Of a stretch of 64,000 nucleotides of DNA, positions 1 to 14,023 are shown in pieces (position 1 is the first letter of the stretch; every line of letters begins with the position of its first letter). Source of the stretch: Salvelinus alpinus (taxonomy: Eukaryota > Chordata > Actinopteri > Salmoniformes > Salmonidae). Where the stretch lies: contig NC_092093.1 in the NCBI RefSeq assembly GCF_045679555.1, positions 63,060,890 to 63,124,889 on the forward strand, read 5' to 3'. Position numbers and translations under genes: made by a program. Under the pieces are notes generated by a model. It saw nothing but the letters and a program-made list of their open reading frames with translations. It did not search any database and was not told the DNA's origin.

Positions 1-2801
1 GCCCTTCAGTCCCCCTGGTTCCCAGCTAGCAGCCACAGCCCTTCAGTCCCCCTGGTTCCCAGCTAGCAGCCACAGCCCTTCAGTCCCCCTTCTTCCCAGC
101 TAGCAGCCACAGCCCTTCAGTCCCCCTTCTTCCCAGCTAGCAGCCACAGTCCTTCAGTCCCCCTGGTTCCCAGCTAGCAGCCACAGCCCTTCAGTCCCCC
201 TGGTTCCCAGCTAGTAGCCACAGTCCTTCAGTCCCCCTGGTTCCCAGCTAGCAGCCACAGCCCTTCAGTCCCCCTGGTTCCCAGCTAGTAGCCACAGCCC
301 TTCAGTCCCCCTGGTTCCCAGCTAGCAGCCACAGCCCTTCAGTACCCCTGGTTCCCAGCTAGCAGCCACAGCCCTTCAGTACCCCTGGTTCCCAGCTAGT
401 AGCCACAGCCCTTCAGTCCCCCTGGTTCCCAGCTAGCAGCCACAGCCCTTCAGTCCCCCTGGTTCCCAGCTAGCAGCCACAGCCCTTCAGTCCCCCTGGT
501 TCCCAGCTAGCAGCCACAGCCCTTCAGTCCCCCTGGTTCCCAGCTAGCAGCCACAGTCCTTCAGTCCCCCTTCTTCCCAGCTAGCAGCCACAGCCCTTCA
601 GTCCCCCTGGTTCCCAGCCAGCAGCCACAGCCCTTCAGTCCCCCTGGTTCCCAGCTAGCAGCCACAGCCCTTCAGTCCCCCTTCTTCCCAGCTAGCAGCC
701 ACAGCCCTTCAGCCCCCCTGGTTCCCAGCTAGCAGCCACAGCCCTTCAGTCCCCCTGGTTCCCAGCTAGCAGCCACAGCCCTTCAGTCCCCCTTCTTCCC
801 AGCTAGCAGCCACAGCCCTTCAGTCCCCCTGGTTCCCAGCTAGCAGCCACAGCCCGTCAGTCCCCCTGGTTCCCAGCTAGCAGCCACAGCCCTTCAGTCC
901 CCCTTCTTCCCAGCTAGCAGCCACAGCCCTTCAGTCCCCCTTCTTCCCAGCTAGCAGCCACAGCCCTTCAGCCCCCCTGGTTCCCAGCTAGCAGCCACAG
1001 CCCGTCAGTCCCCCTGGTTCCCAGCTAGCAGCCACAGCCCTTCAGCCCCCCTGGTTCCCAGCTAGCAGCCACAGCCCTTCAGTCCCCCTGGTTCCCAGCT
1101 AGCAGCCACAGCCCGTCAGTCCCCCTGGTTCCCAGCTAGCAGCCACAGCCCTTCAGTCCCCCTGGTTCCCAGCTAGCAGCCACAGTCCTTCAGTCCCCCT
1201 TCTTCCCAGCTAGCAGCCACAGCCCTTCAGTCCCCATGGTTCCCAGCTAGCAGCCACAGCCCGTCAGTCCCCCTTCTTCCCAGCTAGCAGCCACAGCCCT
1301 TCAGTCCCCCTGGTTCCCAGCTAGCAGCCACAGCCCTTCAGTCCCCCTGGTTCCCAGCTAGCAGCCACAGCCCTTCAGTCCCCCTGGTTCCCAGCTAGCA
1401 GCCACAGCCCTTCAGTCCCCCTGGTTCCCAGCTAGCAGCCACAGCCCTTCAGTCCCCCTTCTTCCCAGCTAGCAGCCACAGCCCTTCAGTCCCCCTGGTT
1501 CCCAGCTAGCAGCCACAGCCCTTCAGTCCCCCTGGTTCCCAGCTAGCAGCCACAGCCCTTCAGTCCCCCTGGCTCCCAGCTAGCAGCCACAGCCCTTCAG
1601 TCCCCCTTCTTCCCAGCTAGCAGCCACAGCCCTTCAGTCCCCCTTCTTCCCAGCTAGCAGCCACAGCCCTTCAGTCCCCCTTCTTCCCAGCTAGCAGCCA
1701 CAGCCCTTCAGCCCCCCTGGTTCCCAGCTAGCAGCCACAGCCCTTCAGTCCCCCTGGTTCCCAGCTAGCAGCCACAGCCCTTCAGTCCCCCTGGCTCCCA
1801 GCTAGCAGCCACAGCCCTTCAGTCCCCCTGGTTCCCAGCTAGCAGCCACAGCCCTTCAGTCCCCCTGGTTCCCAGCTAACAGCCACAGCCCTTCAGTCCC
1901 CCTGGTTCCCAGCTAGCAGCCACAGCCCTTCAGTCCCCCTGGTTCCCAGCTAGCAGCCACAGTCCTTCAGTCCCCCTGGTTCCCAGCTAGCAGCCACAGC
2001 CCTTCAGTCCCCCTGGTTCCCAGCTAGCAGCCACAGCCCTTCAGTCCCCCTGGTTCCCAGCTAGCAGCCACAGCCCTTCAGTCCCCCTGGTTCCCAGCTA
2101 GCAGCCACAGCCCTTCAGTCCCCCTGGTTCCCAGCTAGCAGCCACAGCCCTTCAGTCCCCCTGGTTCCCAGCTAGCAGCCACAGTCCTTCAGTCCCCCTG
2201 GTTCCCAGCTAGCAGCCACAGCCCTTCAGTCCCCCTTCTTCCCAGCTAGCAGCCACAGCCCTTCAGTCCCCCTGGTTCCCAGCTAGCAGCCACAGCCCTT
2301 CAGCCCCCCTGGTTCCCAGCTAGCAGCCACAGCCCTTCAGTCCCCCTGGTTCCCAGCTAGCAGCCACAGTCCTTCAGTCCCCCTTCTTCCCAGCTAGCAG
2401 CCACAGCCCTTCAGTCCCCCTGGTTCCCAGCTAGCAGCCACAGTCCTTCAGCCCCCCTGGTTCCCAGCTAGCAGCCACAGCCCTTCAGTCCCCCTGGTTC
2501 CCAGCTAGCAGCCACAGTCCTTCAGCCCCCCTGGTTCCCAGCTAGCAGCCACAGCCCTTCAGTCCCCCTGGTTCCCAGCTAGCAGCCACAGTCCTTCAGT
2601 CCCCCTGGTTCCCAGCTAGCAGCCACAGCCCTTCAGTCCCCCTGGTTCCCAGCTAGCAGCCACAGTCCTTCAGTCCCCCTTCTTCCCAGCTAGCAGCCAC
2701 AGTCCTTCAGTCCCCCTTCTTCCCAGCTAGCAGCCACAGCCCTTCAGTCCCCCTGGTTCCCAGCTAGCAGCCACAGTCCTTCAGTCCCCCTGGTTCCCAG
2801 C
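1..2801. repeat. 37-bp minisatellite, about 76 copies
   Basis: The period is exactly 37 bp, seen from the recurring core CCCAGCTAGCAGCCACAG. Units exist in two main states, CCCCCTGGTTCCC and CCCCCTTCTTCCC, with further point variants (CAGCCC/CAGTCC, CTAGCAG/CTAGTAG, CTTCAG/CGTCAG). Every unit carries TAG triplets, so no long frame is open. The left end lies outside the window; the right end stops sharply at CCCAGCTGTGCTC near 2801. Confidence 0.97.
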
Positions 2802-3404
2802 TGTGCTCTGTAAAATACAACCGTCCTCATGCGTGTGAAGAACTGATCATGATGACCATGTTGTAAACCGTCAGAGGTCAACATTGTATAATGCTCCCTC
2901 TCCCTTGTAATCTTGGATTAGTCCTTGGTTTATTCCATCCCCTCTGGAATGAACTATTACAGTGCCGTGGGCAGAGCATTAAGCCACTGTACCCTATTTG
3001 GCAGAAGTTCACTTTGTGAGAAAACACCACCCGCGTTCCATGTTTCCCATTACCTCAACCACCTTGAGATAAATGGGTGTTTCTCCTCTCTGCCATAAGG
3101 TTTTAGATCAGTGGGTGTTGACCATCTGACTGCCACTAATAATACTGTTTCAGAGCAAATAAAACAGACAGTTATAATGTGTTATTTTCCCTGTCAGGCT
3201 CGGCCTGCGGTAGGCAGTAGATATCCCTGGCTGTGCTCTCTGTCCTGTGTTTATGGGCGGTAACAGAGAGGGGACAGTGGTCTGTGACAGGTTAATTCTG
3301 CTGTGTAAATTCCTGGGCCGTGTATGATGTAGCCTGTGATCCGGCCATCGTTGATTAGATCTGAGCCAGTAAATATCCTGTGATTAATCCAAATGGTTTG
3401 TTCT
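2802..3404. other. Unique non-coding stretch
   Basis: No repeat structure, credible coding region or RNA gene was seen. A short minus-strand frame at 3251-3484 runs into the adjacent 52-bp repeats and has no recognisable domain. Confidence 0.5.
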
Positions 3405-3663
3405 GCATGTAGCCTCCCTGAGTCACCTTCACAGCTGGGAGGCAAGGGGCTGCCTTGCATGTAGCCTCCCTGAGTCACCTTCACAGCTGGGAGGCAAGGG
3501 GCTGCCTTGCATGTAGCCTCCCTGAGTCACCTTCACAGCTGGGAGGCAAGGGGCTGCCTTGCATGTAGCCTCCCTGAGTCACCTTCACAGCTGGGAGGCA
3601 AGGGGCTGCCTTGCATGTAGCCTCCCTGAGTCACCTTCACAGCTGGGAGGAAGGGGCTGCCTT
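3405..3663. repeat. 52-bp tandem repeat, five copies
   Basis: Copies start at 3405, 3457, 3509, 3561 and 3613 with the core GCATGTAGCCTCCCTGAGTC. The first four are near identical; the fifth lacks one base (GGGAGGAAGG for GGGAGGCAAGG). Short plus-strand frames across it are repeat shadows. Confidence 0.95.
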
Positions 3664-3973
3664 GTTTACCACTCCTTGTCTGTCACCCCAACGGCTCATC
3701 TCCTCAGCCCCACCAAGCATTACATTTTATCTCACAAGCAGGCTGAACGTTAGCTGTGTTTGTGTGTGTTTGCATGCGTACGAGCATGTGCACGTGCTTG
3801 TGTGTGGGGTTTTGTGAACCTAAAGATGTATGTCGAGTCAAATGTGTTTTTGTATCGTTTGTTTTTAAACACTCTTTATCCACACCTTGAGAGTGTACAG
3901 TAAGTAACCTTTAAACATATATTGAAACTGTGCTGGGCATGCAGTCATTGATGCTGAGTAATGTTTGTTGAAA
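3664..3973. other. Unique non-coding stretch with a GT-rich patch
   Basis: A degenerate GT/GC-rich patch lies at about 3755-3810. Nothing else is recognisable. Confidence 0.45.
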
Positions 3974-4286
3974 CCCTGCTAACAATTCTAGGGAGAGAGA
4001 ACATTTTTGTAATGTTACCCATAATGTTCCCATAATTTTGAGTGTCCAGTTTTCCATTAGTTAGGTGAACATTCTATCTATATCTATGTCTGATAACCTT
4101 TTTAGAATGTTTTGGTGTTAAAGTTAGAAGAACATTCCCTTAAAGTCAAAACAGAACTTATCTAGAACCTGGTTACAATGTTCTCAGAATATACCACATT
4201 AATGTTCTAGACAAGTTTGGGACGTTGCAAGAACATTCCTGTGCCCAGTTTTCTGAGGGTTAGGAGAATATTCCATCAACGTTTCA

Positions 4287-4472
<186 letters not shown>

Positions 4473-4777
4473 TGTAAGATATTAACGTTCTAGACCTGTT
4501 TCGTGGAACAGTTGCAAGAACATTTCTGTGTATCAGTTGTCAGGACATCACCTGATGGTCCCATAGAAACAGGGATTCATTATATTTTTTACTTTCACCA
4601 AGCCCATCAAGGCCCTGATTGGTGAACTGCTAATCCATTCACAGCTCTTTTTGTCTATTGAAAAGGTTAGGAATACTCACACACAGTGCTTTTAACATAC
4701 AATGTTTTAAAAATACTATACATATTAGACACACTTTGACTACTTGTTCATGTATGCAGTAATTAGTATGTCCTCAT

Positions 4778-4845
4778 CTGGGATTTGAACTCACAACCTC
4801 TTGGTTCAAGACATTTAGATCTTTCTGCTAAGCCACCATGTCTGT
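4778..4845 (-). repeat. tRNA-like SINE-type head in left arm
   Basis: Read on the minus strand, it has a box A-like TGGCTTAGCAG followed after about 35 bp by a box B-like GTGAGTTCAAATCCC. This is the layout of a degenerate tRNA-derived Pol III promoter. The matching block in the other arm is at 8149-8213. It lacks a foldable complete cloverleaf, so it is not called as a tRNA gene. Confidence 0.45.
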
Positions 4846-5165
4846 GTCAGTCCACAATTAATTTGACTCTTTTCTCATCATTGTTCTGATATCATTATTT
4901 CAACAATTGAAGGGCTTTCTGTATAGTTGTGTAATGTTGGTGGGGCATAATAACCTGTTTTAATGATTCTCCGGAATCACTATGATCAGTAAACGTTTTA
5001 CCAGAGCTGATAGTTACTTCAAAGTGCATTGATCCTATTGTTTACACCTATCAAGTTGTTTCAGATCTACACAAGTGCCGAGGGAGGAGGGGTTAGGGTT
5101 TCTTGTGGACAGGGCTAACTATACTGGCCCAATAAGCACAAGCTCTACAGATATCCCTTATATGG

Positions 5166-5454
5166 ACAGTGGTTAGGGTGTTTGTCATTGGTGCTGATAG
5201 CCTGGGTTTGAGACCTGCTAGTGGAGTCACCCTACTCTCACATACTTAACAATATATGTTAATGTCATTATTTGGCAACAGTTATGAGACACCTATCTGA
5301 TCTAATTAAAATGAGTTTCTCGTTGAACTATGGGAATCAATTCTAGATAGCTGAGCATCCCTCTCCATACCGTCCTTTTTAAATCCACACCACGTATACC
5401 AAGTTGTCAGGACTTCCGCCGAAGTCGGTTCCTCTCCTTCCTCTCCTTGAAAAC
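5166..5454. other. Spacer of the inverted repeat, with a short LTR remnant
   Basis: From about 5405 to 5448 the sequence GTCAGGACTTCCGCCGAAGT and what follows matches the first 40 bases of the LTR at 7489-7843, so it is a truncated LTR end. At about 5172-5225 there is a further tRNA-like stretch (GTGGTTAGGGTG, then GGGTTTGAGACCT). Nothing else was recognised. Confidence 0.5.
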
Positions 5455-7386
<1,932 letters not shown>

Positions 7387-7488
7387 GCTCTGTAAAATTG
7401 TTTAACTATGTTCCGGCCCCAGACCATCCGCTCAAGGGGAGATCGTCCCGCTGCTGAATGTAATTGGGGACCCTTGCAATAAGGGATA

Positions 7489-7843
7489 TGTCACGACTTC
7501 CGCCAAAGTCGGTCCCTCTCCTTGTTCGGGTGGCGTTCGGTGGTCGACGTCACCGGCCTTCTAGCCATCACCGATCCACTTTTCATTTTCCATTTGTTTT
7601 GTCTCTGTTTTCTACACACCTGGTTTCAATTCCCCCCATGTGCGTGTTTGTTTTTATTGTTAGTCTGTATCTGACGGCTGGTATTATTGTTGCCGGGTTT
7701 TGTTGTTACGCCCGTTTATTCGTGGTACCGGTATTTTTCCAGCACCATAGTATTGTGTTTGTACTGGTGTCTTCTTGAATTAAATACCTTGTCCATGCAT
7801 CTCAGCTCTCCAGCTCTCTCACCAGTTACCCACAGCCTTGACA
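7489..7843 (+). mobile_element. Solo LTR (Ty3/gypsy type) with 5-bp TSD
   Basis: It starts TGTCACGACTTCC and ends CCTTGACA, with GGATA on both sides (7484-7488 and 7844-7848): a perfect 5-bp target-site duplication. Removing the LTR and one GGATA restores AAGGGATATCTATAGGG, which matches the left arm of the inverted repeat near 5145-5165. No internal retrotransposon sequence is present, as expected after LTR-LTR recombination. The first ~100 bases resemble the LTR at 60679-61116 (read on the minus strand). Confidence 0.88.
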
Positions 7844-8148
7844 GGATATCTATAGGGCATGTGCTTATTGTGCCAGTATAGTTAGGCCCTGTCCAGAAGA
7901 AACCTTAACCCCTCATCCCTAGGCACGTGTGTAGATCTGAAATAACTTGATAGGTGTAAACAATAGGGTGAATGCACCTTGAAGTAACTATCAGCTCTGG
8001 TAAAAGTACACTCAAGAAAATATTTTATTGATCATTGTGATTCAGGAGTATCACCACCAACATTAGTTAACTATACAGAAAACCCTTAAGTTTCTGAAAT
8101 ACGTGAAGAAAATCAATGATGAGAGAATAATCAGATGAACTGACACCT

Positions 8149-8213
8149 GACATGGTGGCATAGCAGGACGATTGGAGGACTGTGAACCAAGAGGTTGTGA
8201 ATTCAAACCCCAG
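8149..8213 (+). repeat. tRNA-like SINE-type head in right arm
   Basis: Box A-like TGGTGGCATAGCAGG is followed by box B-like GTGAATTCAAACCCC. It is the inverted partner of 4778-4845, so it predates or formed part of the arm duplication. It is degenerate and not a functional tRNA gene. Confidence 0.45.
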
Positions 8214-8310
8214 GGGAAGACTTTGAATAATAATTACTATATAAATGCATATGCAAAATGTAATCATGTTTGTCAAAGTGTGTCAAATGTGTAAGTTGAA
8301 AACACTACAT

Positions 8311-8573
8311 TTTTACATTTACATTTTAGTCATTTAGCAGACGCTCTTATCCAGAGCAACTTACAGTAGAGTGCATACATTTTAACATACTGAGACAAGG
8401 ATATCCCTACCGGCCAAACCCTCCCTAACCCGGACGACGCTATGCCAATTGTGCGTCGCCCCACGGACCTCCCGGTTGCGGCCGGCTGCGACAGAGCCTG
8501 GGCGTGAACCCAGAGACTCTGGTGGCGCAGCTAGCACTGCGATGCAGTGCCCTAGACCACTGCGCCACCCGGG
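8311..8573 (-). mobile_element. tRNA-derived SINE with 9-bp TSD
   Basis: On the minus strand the head reads GGGTGGCGCAGTGGTCTAGG (box A region), then GGGTTCACGCCC (box B), a middle with GGCGACGCACAATTGGCA, and a tail with CTCTGGATAAGAGCGTCTGC. The flanks carry a perfect ACACTACAT duplication (8302-8310 and 8574-8582). I recognise the head and middle as a salmonid HpaI-like SINE; the tail is shared with the SINE at 52229. It is non-coding and was mobilised in trans by a LINE. Confidence 0.9.
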
Positions 8574-9156
8574 ACACTACATGTATGTTAAAAGAACTGT
8601 GTGTGAGTATGCCTAACCTTACCACTAGACAAAGAGCTGTGAGTGGTTCACCAATCAGGGCCTTGATTGGCTTGGCAACAGCAACAAGACGTGATGTGTA
8701 ATTATTTAAAAAAATTACGCAAATGTTCTTGGCAACCATGTTCTGTGTATGTCTGGTGGGATGTTGATGGAATATTCTCCTAACCCACAGAAGACTGGAC
8801 ACAAAAATGCTCTTGCAACGTTCTCATTTCACGTGTCCTCCATAACATTAGTATCTTATGTTGTGAGAACATGGCAATCATGTCCTGTGTATGTTTCGGG
8901 GACGTTGGCGGAATATTATCCGAACCCACACAAAACTGGACACGTTAATGTTCTTGCATTGTTCCCATGAAACGTGTCTAGAACATTCATTTCTTAAGTT
9001 CTGAAAACACGGTAACCACATTCTGGGTACGTGCTATTTGACATGAAAGGAATGGTCTCTTGGAAACATTCTTTGCACTTCATGGGAAGTTAATGACCTA
9101 ATGAGACTCTTAAGGGAATGTTCTCTAAAGTTGTGGGAACGCTTGTTGTTAGCTGG

Positions 9157-11478
9157 GAAGATTTTTTGCATGATGTAAAATCCTCTTTACAGGGGTAGGA
9201 AGTGTTATTGAAACCAGTGTTTTACTGGAACATTACATGGCTGCAACATGTTATAGATTAACCACAACACTTGGTTAACACCATAATGGTTCATTCGACT
9301 AATGAATAGACTGAACTAATTACAGTAGCCAGAGTGTATCCATGTAACGCTAGGGAGGAAATGAAGTGACGTGTGTTTAAACAGAGCTTGTCGAACTGCA
9401 ACTGAATCATGTCTAATTAACAACCCTGCCTTTCTGCAGCCACCAGAACACTGTCTCCAAGTGGCATCTTTGAATAGGACATCTCCCTGTGTAAAAACTC
9501 CTGTCTCATTTCTGCATCTCTCCAGCTAGCTTCAGTAAATCCCTCTATCTTATCTCAAGCACTGTCACTTCAGCCCGCCTTTGTTTCGCAATTACTCCTT
9601 TCCAAAACCAGTTCACTTGGAAAACACACTTGGATGACCCTGGATTGTCAACACAGGACTCGTACCCTGAACATGATCTCACTGATTGCCATCCCCCGTT
9701 CTCAATGACGACCGTGTGATTGTCATTCTAAGACGGTGTAACATCCATGTCATCTTAATAAAGACACTAAAGCGTACATCAGCCCTCCAACATAGAACAG
9801 AGTCCTGACCTGTCTGGGATTATAGACCTCTAATTGCTTCTGTGTGGTGGTGCAACAGAATCCTTTCCCTCTCCACACGTCATATCAGCCCAACTGTACT
9901 GGTCGTCAATAGGCCTGAGAAATGTACTTAATAAGCTCCCGATTACATAAATCTAGCCTGTCTATATCGCACAGGAGCCACCTCTCTGAGAAACTTTTAA
10001 GGAGACTTTTATATTTGAATTCCAAGGCAAGATTACATTGGATGGATGGAGAGAAGTTGAAAAAAAACACTACACTTTGCTAATTTTGTCATTGTCAATA
10101 TCAGACGCCGGCCGTGAAGAGAGGGAGGGATCGGATGAAGTTTCTGGGCTCTGTGTAAGGGGGCGTCAGTGGCTTTGACAGGCCCAGTGAAATATGTTCC
10201 CCTCTACCTTTTTCATTACAAGGAGCAGGGACCCAAAATGCAAATGTGGATGTCTCCCTCCAGGGAGCTCATTAGAAATATGACACATTCAACAACCGCC
10301 TCAAAACACCCGACAAGATAGTCCAATACCACCATATTAATATTGTTTCTTCAAATTCAAATGTCACTTTTCTGTAGTCTTTGTGGTTGTCCTTCATATT
10401 TTTAAACTAGATGTCTGACGTTTAGGGCTTCAATACTTCAATGGGTGTCAATATATATATATTTCTACGTTGCGTTATTGTTGCTTTGTGTTTTGCATCT
10501 CACGTCTCTCTCGTGTTATTGTTCAGATGACCTCAACGTTCACTCTGATCACTCTCATCATGACTATTGTTCAAGATGTCTGGAAGCCCCATTACCAGAA
10601 GGCAAAGACCAGACCATCCACTGTCTCTTTTCAGTCTGTGTGAGAAGGAGATGACAGGTAAACTGAATCTGTCGTCATGGCTGTCTTACGGGATGATACA
10701 TTGGCTTAATGGGGGCTAGACTGGAAAGCCCTGATGAGGGGGCTTAGAAGAGGAGTGGGCGGGGGGTTAAATTACAAGGTTTTATAGCCTATCACCATAG
10801 TTATATCCGCATGGTAATTTCGGCCATCTCTTTCTGCATCATAAGGCCGGTGGGATGGTTGGTCTTAAGCTCGGTTAAACAAACATCTCTCTGTCGGTAC
10901 CTGGCACATGTGTCATATCACAGCCAACCAGCTGACAGACAGACACGTTCACTGAGGCTCTGGCCAGACCAGTATATCAGCTCTGGGGTTGACAGTGGGA
11001 CTGGATATGGTACGTTGTGGAGGCTAGAGAGCAGGCTAGAATGTGACTTTATCCTGTATAGAGGCAAGAGAGCACATTCATTTCCATCTCAATCCATTTC
11101 AATTGGACATAGAATTGAATTTTCGTACTTAGTTTGCTGGATTTCAATATTGAAACGGCATAGACAATAAGTCTGTCTCTACATGAAATGTTTAACAGCA
11201 GTCTAATCATCAACACTAGTAATCCATTATAAGGCATTCATTCTTCTTGATTATTTACCAGAGTTTGTTTCCAACCCAACTCATTACTTGTGATAGATTA
11301 GTTAATTACAATGAGGTGCTGTTTATCATTGATTCTAATAATAACTAGGCTTCATCAGTAAGTGAATGGGACGTACCTATCAAGAAGACTCATTCTCTAA
11401 TAACTGTCATCAGATTAATGAATAAAAACCTCACTAATGTTGCTTCACTCCTTTACCTTCTCATTTAAATTATTATTG
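9157..11478. other. Unique non-coding DNA
   Basis: No tandem repeat, transposon coding region or convincing host exon was seen. Frames at 10445-10654 and 10811-11170 show no domain and no splice context I can support. Parts such as 9380-9460 and 10200-10290 (with the octamer-like ATGCAAAT) look like ordinary intergenic or regulatory vertebrate sequence. Confidence 0.4.
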
Positions 11479-11775
<297 letters not shown>

Positions 11776-12896
11776 TCTCTCCCCTTTAAATATTCTCTCT
11801 TATCAAGCATCACTTGTGGCAGGGCCTGGTAGTACTGGTATTGTGTATTGTCACACCATTAATCTTTGTCATCTCTGCCACTGCTACTGTAATGTTTGTT
11901 TAGTTGCTGTTTCCATGAAGACTCAAACAACTGAAACAAATTCAATAGAATATGACATTAGAACTACAGGTACTTCAACAGTAACCAGAGTCGTTATGTT
12001 CCTCCTGCTAACCACAACACCATCAGAAAGTGGTTGATTCATCACATCCCGCCTGGGAGGGAATCACAGACCACCTCAGTTCACCCTACACACCGCTAGG
12101 CTAAGAGACGGGTGAATTAACATGAGAGAGAAAGAGAGAGACAGTGACAGTAAGATAGAGAGTGAGGGGGAGAGAGAGGGGGGGGATAACTTATCATCCA
12201 TTAAAATATACAACCCCCGTTACTCCTGGAAGCGCTTATCGTAACACAAGACAAGGGGCCATGTGACCTTCAGACATTAAACAGTCCTGTTAATTGACTA
12301 ATAATAAAATATTTTTATTGTGCAAAAAAAACCTTTAGGATAATTGAATTCTCCTTTTTGCTGAGGTTGTAAAACATGACTGTTAATGGTACTAATGAGA
12401 AAGAGTATAAGATGTGGAGCGCTCCGTGATTGCTCCACTAACCCCCTCCCTCATCTCTCCATCCCTCTCTCCATTCCTACTCCCCCACTTTCCTCCCTCC
12501 AAACTTTACATTTAAACCACTCTCATTAGTGGTGAAATTACAGCGCTGAAGCCGATTGGTCCTCATTAGCGCCCACTGATCCTTGGCAGGGCCCGTGTCC
12601 TAACATCCTTTAATTAGCTCTCTGGAAATCTAATCAATGTAATAACTGGGATTAATATCCTCTTTTACACATATTTTCTGTCCCTCTTTCATTCCTCTGT
12701 GTTCTTGGCCCCTTGGGTTAGTAGTGGTTAGGTGACATCAGGGGTGTGTTTGAACTGGCCCTGGAAGGCTTCAGTGTCTTCTGGGATCTGGTCCAGTTTA
12801 ATCAGGATGTGATCAAATAACATTTTATTTGCCACATGCTTCATAGACAACAGGGCCCGGTTTCCCAAAAGCATCTTAAGTCTAAGTTCATCATTA
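11776..12896. other. Unique non-coding DNA with a possible conserved element
   Basis: A GA-rich patch lies at 12124-12185. From about 12515 to 12665 homeodomain-like motifs are crowded (CATTAG, AAATTACAG, TTAATTAGC, GGATTAATAT) around a CCAAT-box core (GATTGG). This is typical of vertebrate regulatory elements, but conservation cannot be tested here. No coding region was recognised. Confidence 0.35.
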
Positions 12897-13413
12897 AAAC
12901 CTTCGCTCAAATCAAATCAAATGTTATTTGTCTCATGCGCCGATTACAACAGTGAAATGCTTACTTACAAGCCTTAAACCAACAATGCTTTAAGAAGTTT
13001 TAAGAAAAATAAGTGTTAAGTAAAAAAATTAAAATTAAAATGAAAGTAACAAATAATTAAAGAGCAGCAGTAAAATAACAATAGTGAGATTATATACAGG
13101 GGGCACCTGTACAAAGGCAATGTGCGGGGGCACCGGTTAGTCGGGGTAATTGAGGTAACATGTAGATGTAGGTAGAGTTAAAATGACTATGCATAGATAA
13201 TAAACAGAGAGTAGCAGCAGTGTAAAAGCGGTGTCTGGGTAGCCCATTGATTAGCTGTTCAGGAGTCTTATTGCTTGGGGGTAGCTGAAGCTGTTTCGTT
13301 ACTGCTTGCCATGCGGTAGCAGAGAGAACAGTCTATGACTATGGTGGCTGGTGTCTTTGACAATTTTTGGGGCCTTCCTTTGACACCACCTGTTATAGAG
13401 GTCCTTATATAAA
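12897..13413 (-). mobile_element. 5'-truncated LINE 3' end
   Basis: Read on the minus strand, it starts with a short coding remnant (frame reading DLYNRWCQRKAPKIV near 13405-13360), then a 3' UTR ending in ACAAATAACATTTGATTTGA at about 12908. Shared blocks such as CTGCTACTCTCTGTTTATTA (minus strand near 13200) also occur in the 3' UTR of the LINE at 5455-7386, so both belong to one family. A copy with an intact 3' end and missing 5' part is the normal product of LINE retrotransposition. Confidence 0.82.
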
Positions 13414-13419
13414 AGGAGT

Positions 13420-13618
13420 AGAACATAACATGGCTATATAGTATATAGGGAGTATAAAATAACATGGCTATGTAGTATATAGGGAGTATAAAATAACATG
13501 GCTATACAGTATATAGGGAGTAGAAAATAACATGCTATTATATAGGGAGTAGACAGTATCATGGCTATACAGTATACAGGGAGTAGAAAATAACATGGAT
13601 ATACAGTATAAACCTCTC
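13420..13618. repeat. 34-bp minisatellite, left block (about 5-6 units)
   Basis: Units carry AACATGGCTATACAGTATAT and GGGAGTA with a period of about 34 bp. The same repeat resumes at 15456 after the LINE fragment. Confidence 0.9.
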
Positions 13619-13785
13619 TCATTGTCACTCAATGCCTAGGCTTACCTCCACTGTACTCACATCCTACCATACCCTTGTCTGTACATTATGCCTTGAATCT
13701 ATTCTTCCGCGCCCAGAAACCTGCTCCTTTTACTCTCTGTTCCGAACGCACTAGACAACCAGTTCTTTTAGCCTTTAGCCGTACT

Positions 13786-13839
13786 CTTATCCAACTCCTC
13801 CTTTGTTCCTCTGGTGATGTGGAGGTTAACCCAGGCCCT
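13786..13839 (+). other. 2A-like ribosome-skipping motif in the LINE
   Basis: The frame reads LIQLLLCSSGDVEVNPGP, matching the 2A consensus D-V/I-E-x-N-P-G-P with a hydrophobic run before it. In such motifs the ribosome skips the Gly-Pro bond. 2A-like sequences are known at the N-terminus of ORF2 in some APE-type LINEs; the position directly before the endonuclease fits. Activity is inferred from the motif only. Confidence 0.8.
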
Positions 13840-14023
13840 GCAGCCCCCAGCATCACTCCCATTCCCCAGGCGCTCTCATTTGTTGACTTCTGTAACCGTA
13901 AAAGCCTTGGTTTCATGCATGTTAACATTAGACGCCTACTCGCTAAGTTTGTTTTATTCACTGCTTTAGCACACTCCGCCAACCCAGATGTCCTAGCCGT
14001 GTCTGAATCCTGGATTAGGGAGG

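Larger units (their letters stand above)
7478..9156. repeat. Right arm of the 5.2-kb inverted repeat
   Basis: It is the reverse-complement partner of 3974-5165, enlarged by the solo LTR (7489-7843) and a SINE (8311-8573), both missing from the left arm. It holds two sub-repeats of about 130 bp at 8750-8850 and 8885-8995, each with GGAATATT and CTTGCA motifs. Short reading frames here have no recognisable domains. Confidence 0.75.

Noticed and set aside
1..2801. CRISPR-like array
   Set aside because: Direct repeats are contiguous with no variable spacers, and the window is eukaryotic; it is a minisatellite. The same holds for the arrays at 15456, 35081 and 51898.
10445..11170. Frames of 69 and 119 aa in unique DNA
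   Set aside because: No domain, no splice signals I can support, composition as expected for chance frames.
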